A stretch of 64,000 bases of DNA from Aphrocallistes beatrix. Its lineage: Eukaryota > Porifera > Hexactinellida > Sceptrulophora > Aphrocallistidae. The position numbers were made by a program, and so were the translations under genes. The notes beneath the pieces are model-generated. The model searched no databases, was not told the origin of the DNA, and was given only the letters and a program-made list of their open reading frames with translations. This document shows, piece by piece, positions 63,886 to 64,000 of the stretch (its first letter is position 1; the number at the start of each line of letters is the position of its first letter). The stretch is from positions 5,270,523 through 5,334,522 of the forward strand of contig OY725489.1 of the NCBI GenBank assembly GCA_963281255.1. The letters run 5' to 3'.

Positions 63886-64000
63886 TAGATTGAAGAAATT
63901 GCCAGGCGCAGAAAGTTGATTTGTGAGAGTATTTTGGCTATGGTTCCACTAAGTTCTGACCTTAGACGAAAATTTCAACTCATCATGCAATTATGACGTC
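63886..64000 (+). mobile_element. Helitron-like repeat, family A, cut by window edge
   Basis: GATTGAAGAAATTGCCAGGCGCAGAAAG, TTTTGGCTATGGTTCCACTAAG and CAACTCATCATGCAATTATG follow family A from near its 5' side; continues past the end of the window. Confidence 0.65.

Noticed and set aside
1-64000. tRNA or rRNA genes
   Set aside because: I saw no cloverleaf-consistent A/B-box pairs or conserved rRNA blocks by eye; a tRNAscan and Rfam search would be needed to exclude them fully.

Overview
This is AT-rich, gene-poor animal-type DNA. Split coding sequences have short introns with GT..AG ends (about 70 bases in a hAT gene, a THAP pseudogene and a KDZ gene). There are no operons, no Shine-Dalgarno-led genes and no CRISPR array. 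The repeat mix (Tc1/mariner, pogo/Tigger, hAT, MULE, KDZ, candidate TTAA elements, Helitron-like repeats, a gypsy fragment and a 2A-bearing retroelement scrap) suggests an invertebrate genome; the sequence does not let me name the species. I see no convincing single-copy host gene, tRNA or rRNA. The window is best read as a many-layered graveyard of mobile elements with two apparently young insertions.

Layout. 1-9.2 kb: degenerate minisatellites, an 18-bp satellite, a split THAP-domain pseudogene, a hAT MITE inside a ~160-bp tandem repeat, the first TTAA-flanked 'family D' element and a pogo-like MITE. 10.8-18.9 kb: 'family C' repeat copies, two hAT transposase remnants, a mariner remnant, and an intact DD35E Tc1/mariner-type element (15831-17472) whose terminal inverted repeats are built from ~21-bp tandem units. 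19-24 kb: family D, a gypsy reverse transcriptase relic, and a family C copy carrying a Tc1-like MITE. 23.8-28.6 kb: two head-to-head Helitron-like copies, one holding a foldback-like element with a 10-bp target duplication, the other holding an open DD41D (rosa-type) mariner that itself contains a deleted mariner. 30-42 kb: three giant near-palindromes of one family, two more family D copies, tandem arrays and MITEs. 42-49 kb: an orphan 2A-like peptide, a Tigger deletion derivative, further hAT and Helitron copies. 49.8-60.4 kb: a broken MULE with a C-terminal PHD finger, a broken Tigger transposase, a multi-exon KDZ (HMGXB3/Zisupton-like) gene and an unrecognised exon; the KDZ gene, the Tigger and the exon lie between two inverted ~150-180-bp repeats. 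60.4-64 kb: an array built on the self-complementary core TTGCATGCAA, a GC-rich collagen-like patch, and Helitron family B.

The nesting gives relative ages: older Helitron-like and family C copies serve as landing sites, and related copies elsewhere in the window act as empty sites that define insertion boundaries. A recurring theme is that several unrelated DNA transposons here have terminal or subterminal repeats made of iterated short motifs.

Limits: all family calls come from reading motifs by eye; no database search was run. Boundaries given to the base rest on visible TIR/TSD pairs; other boundaries are approximate.
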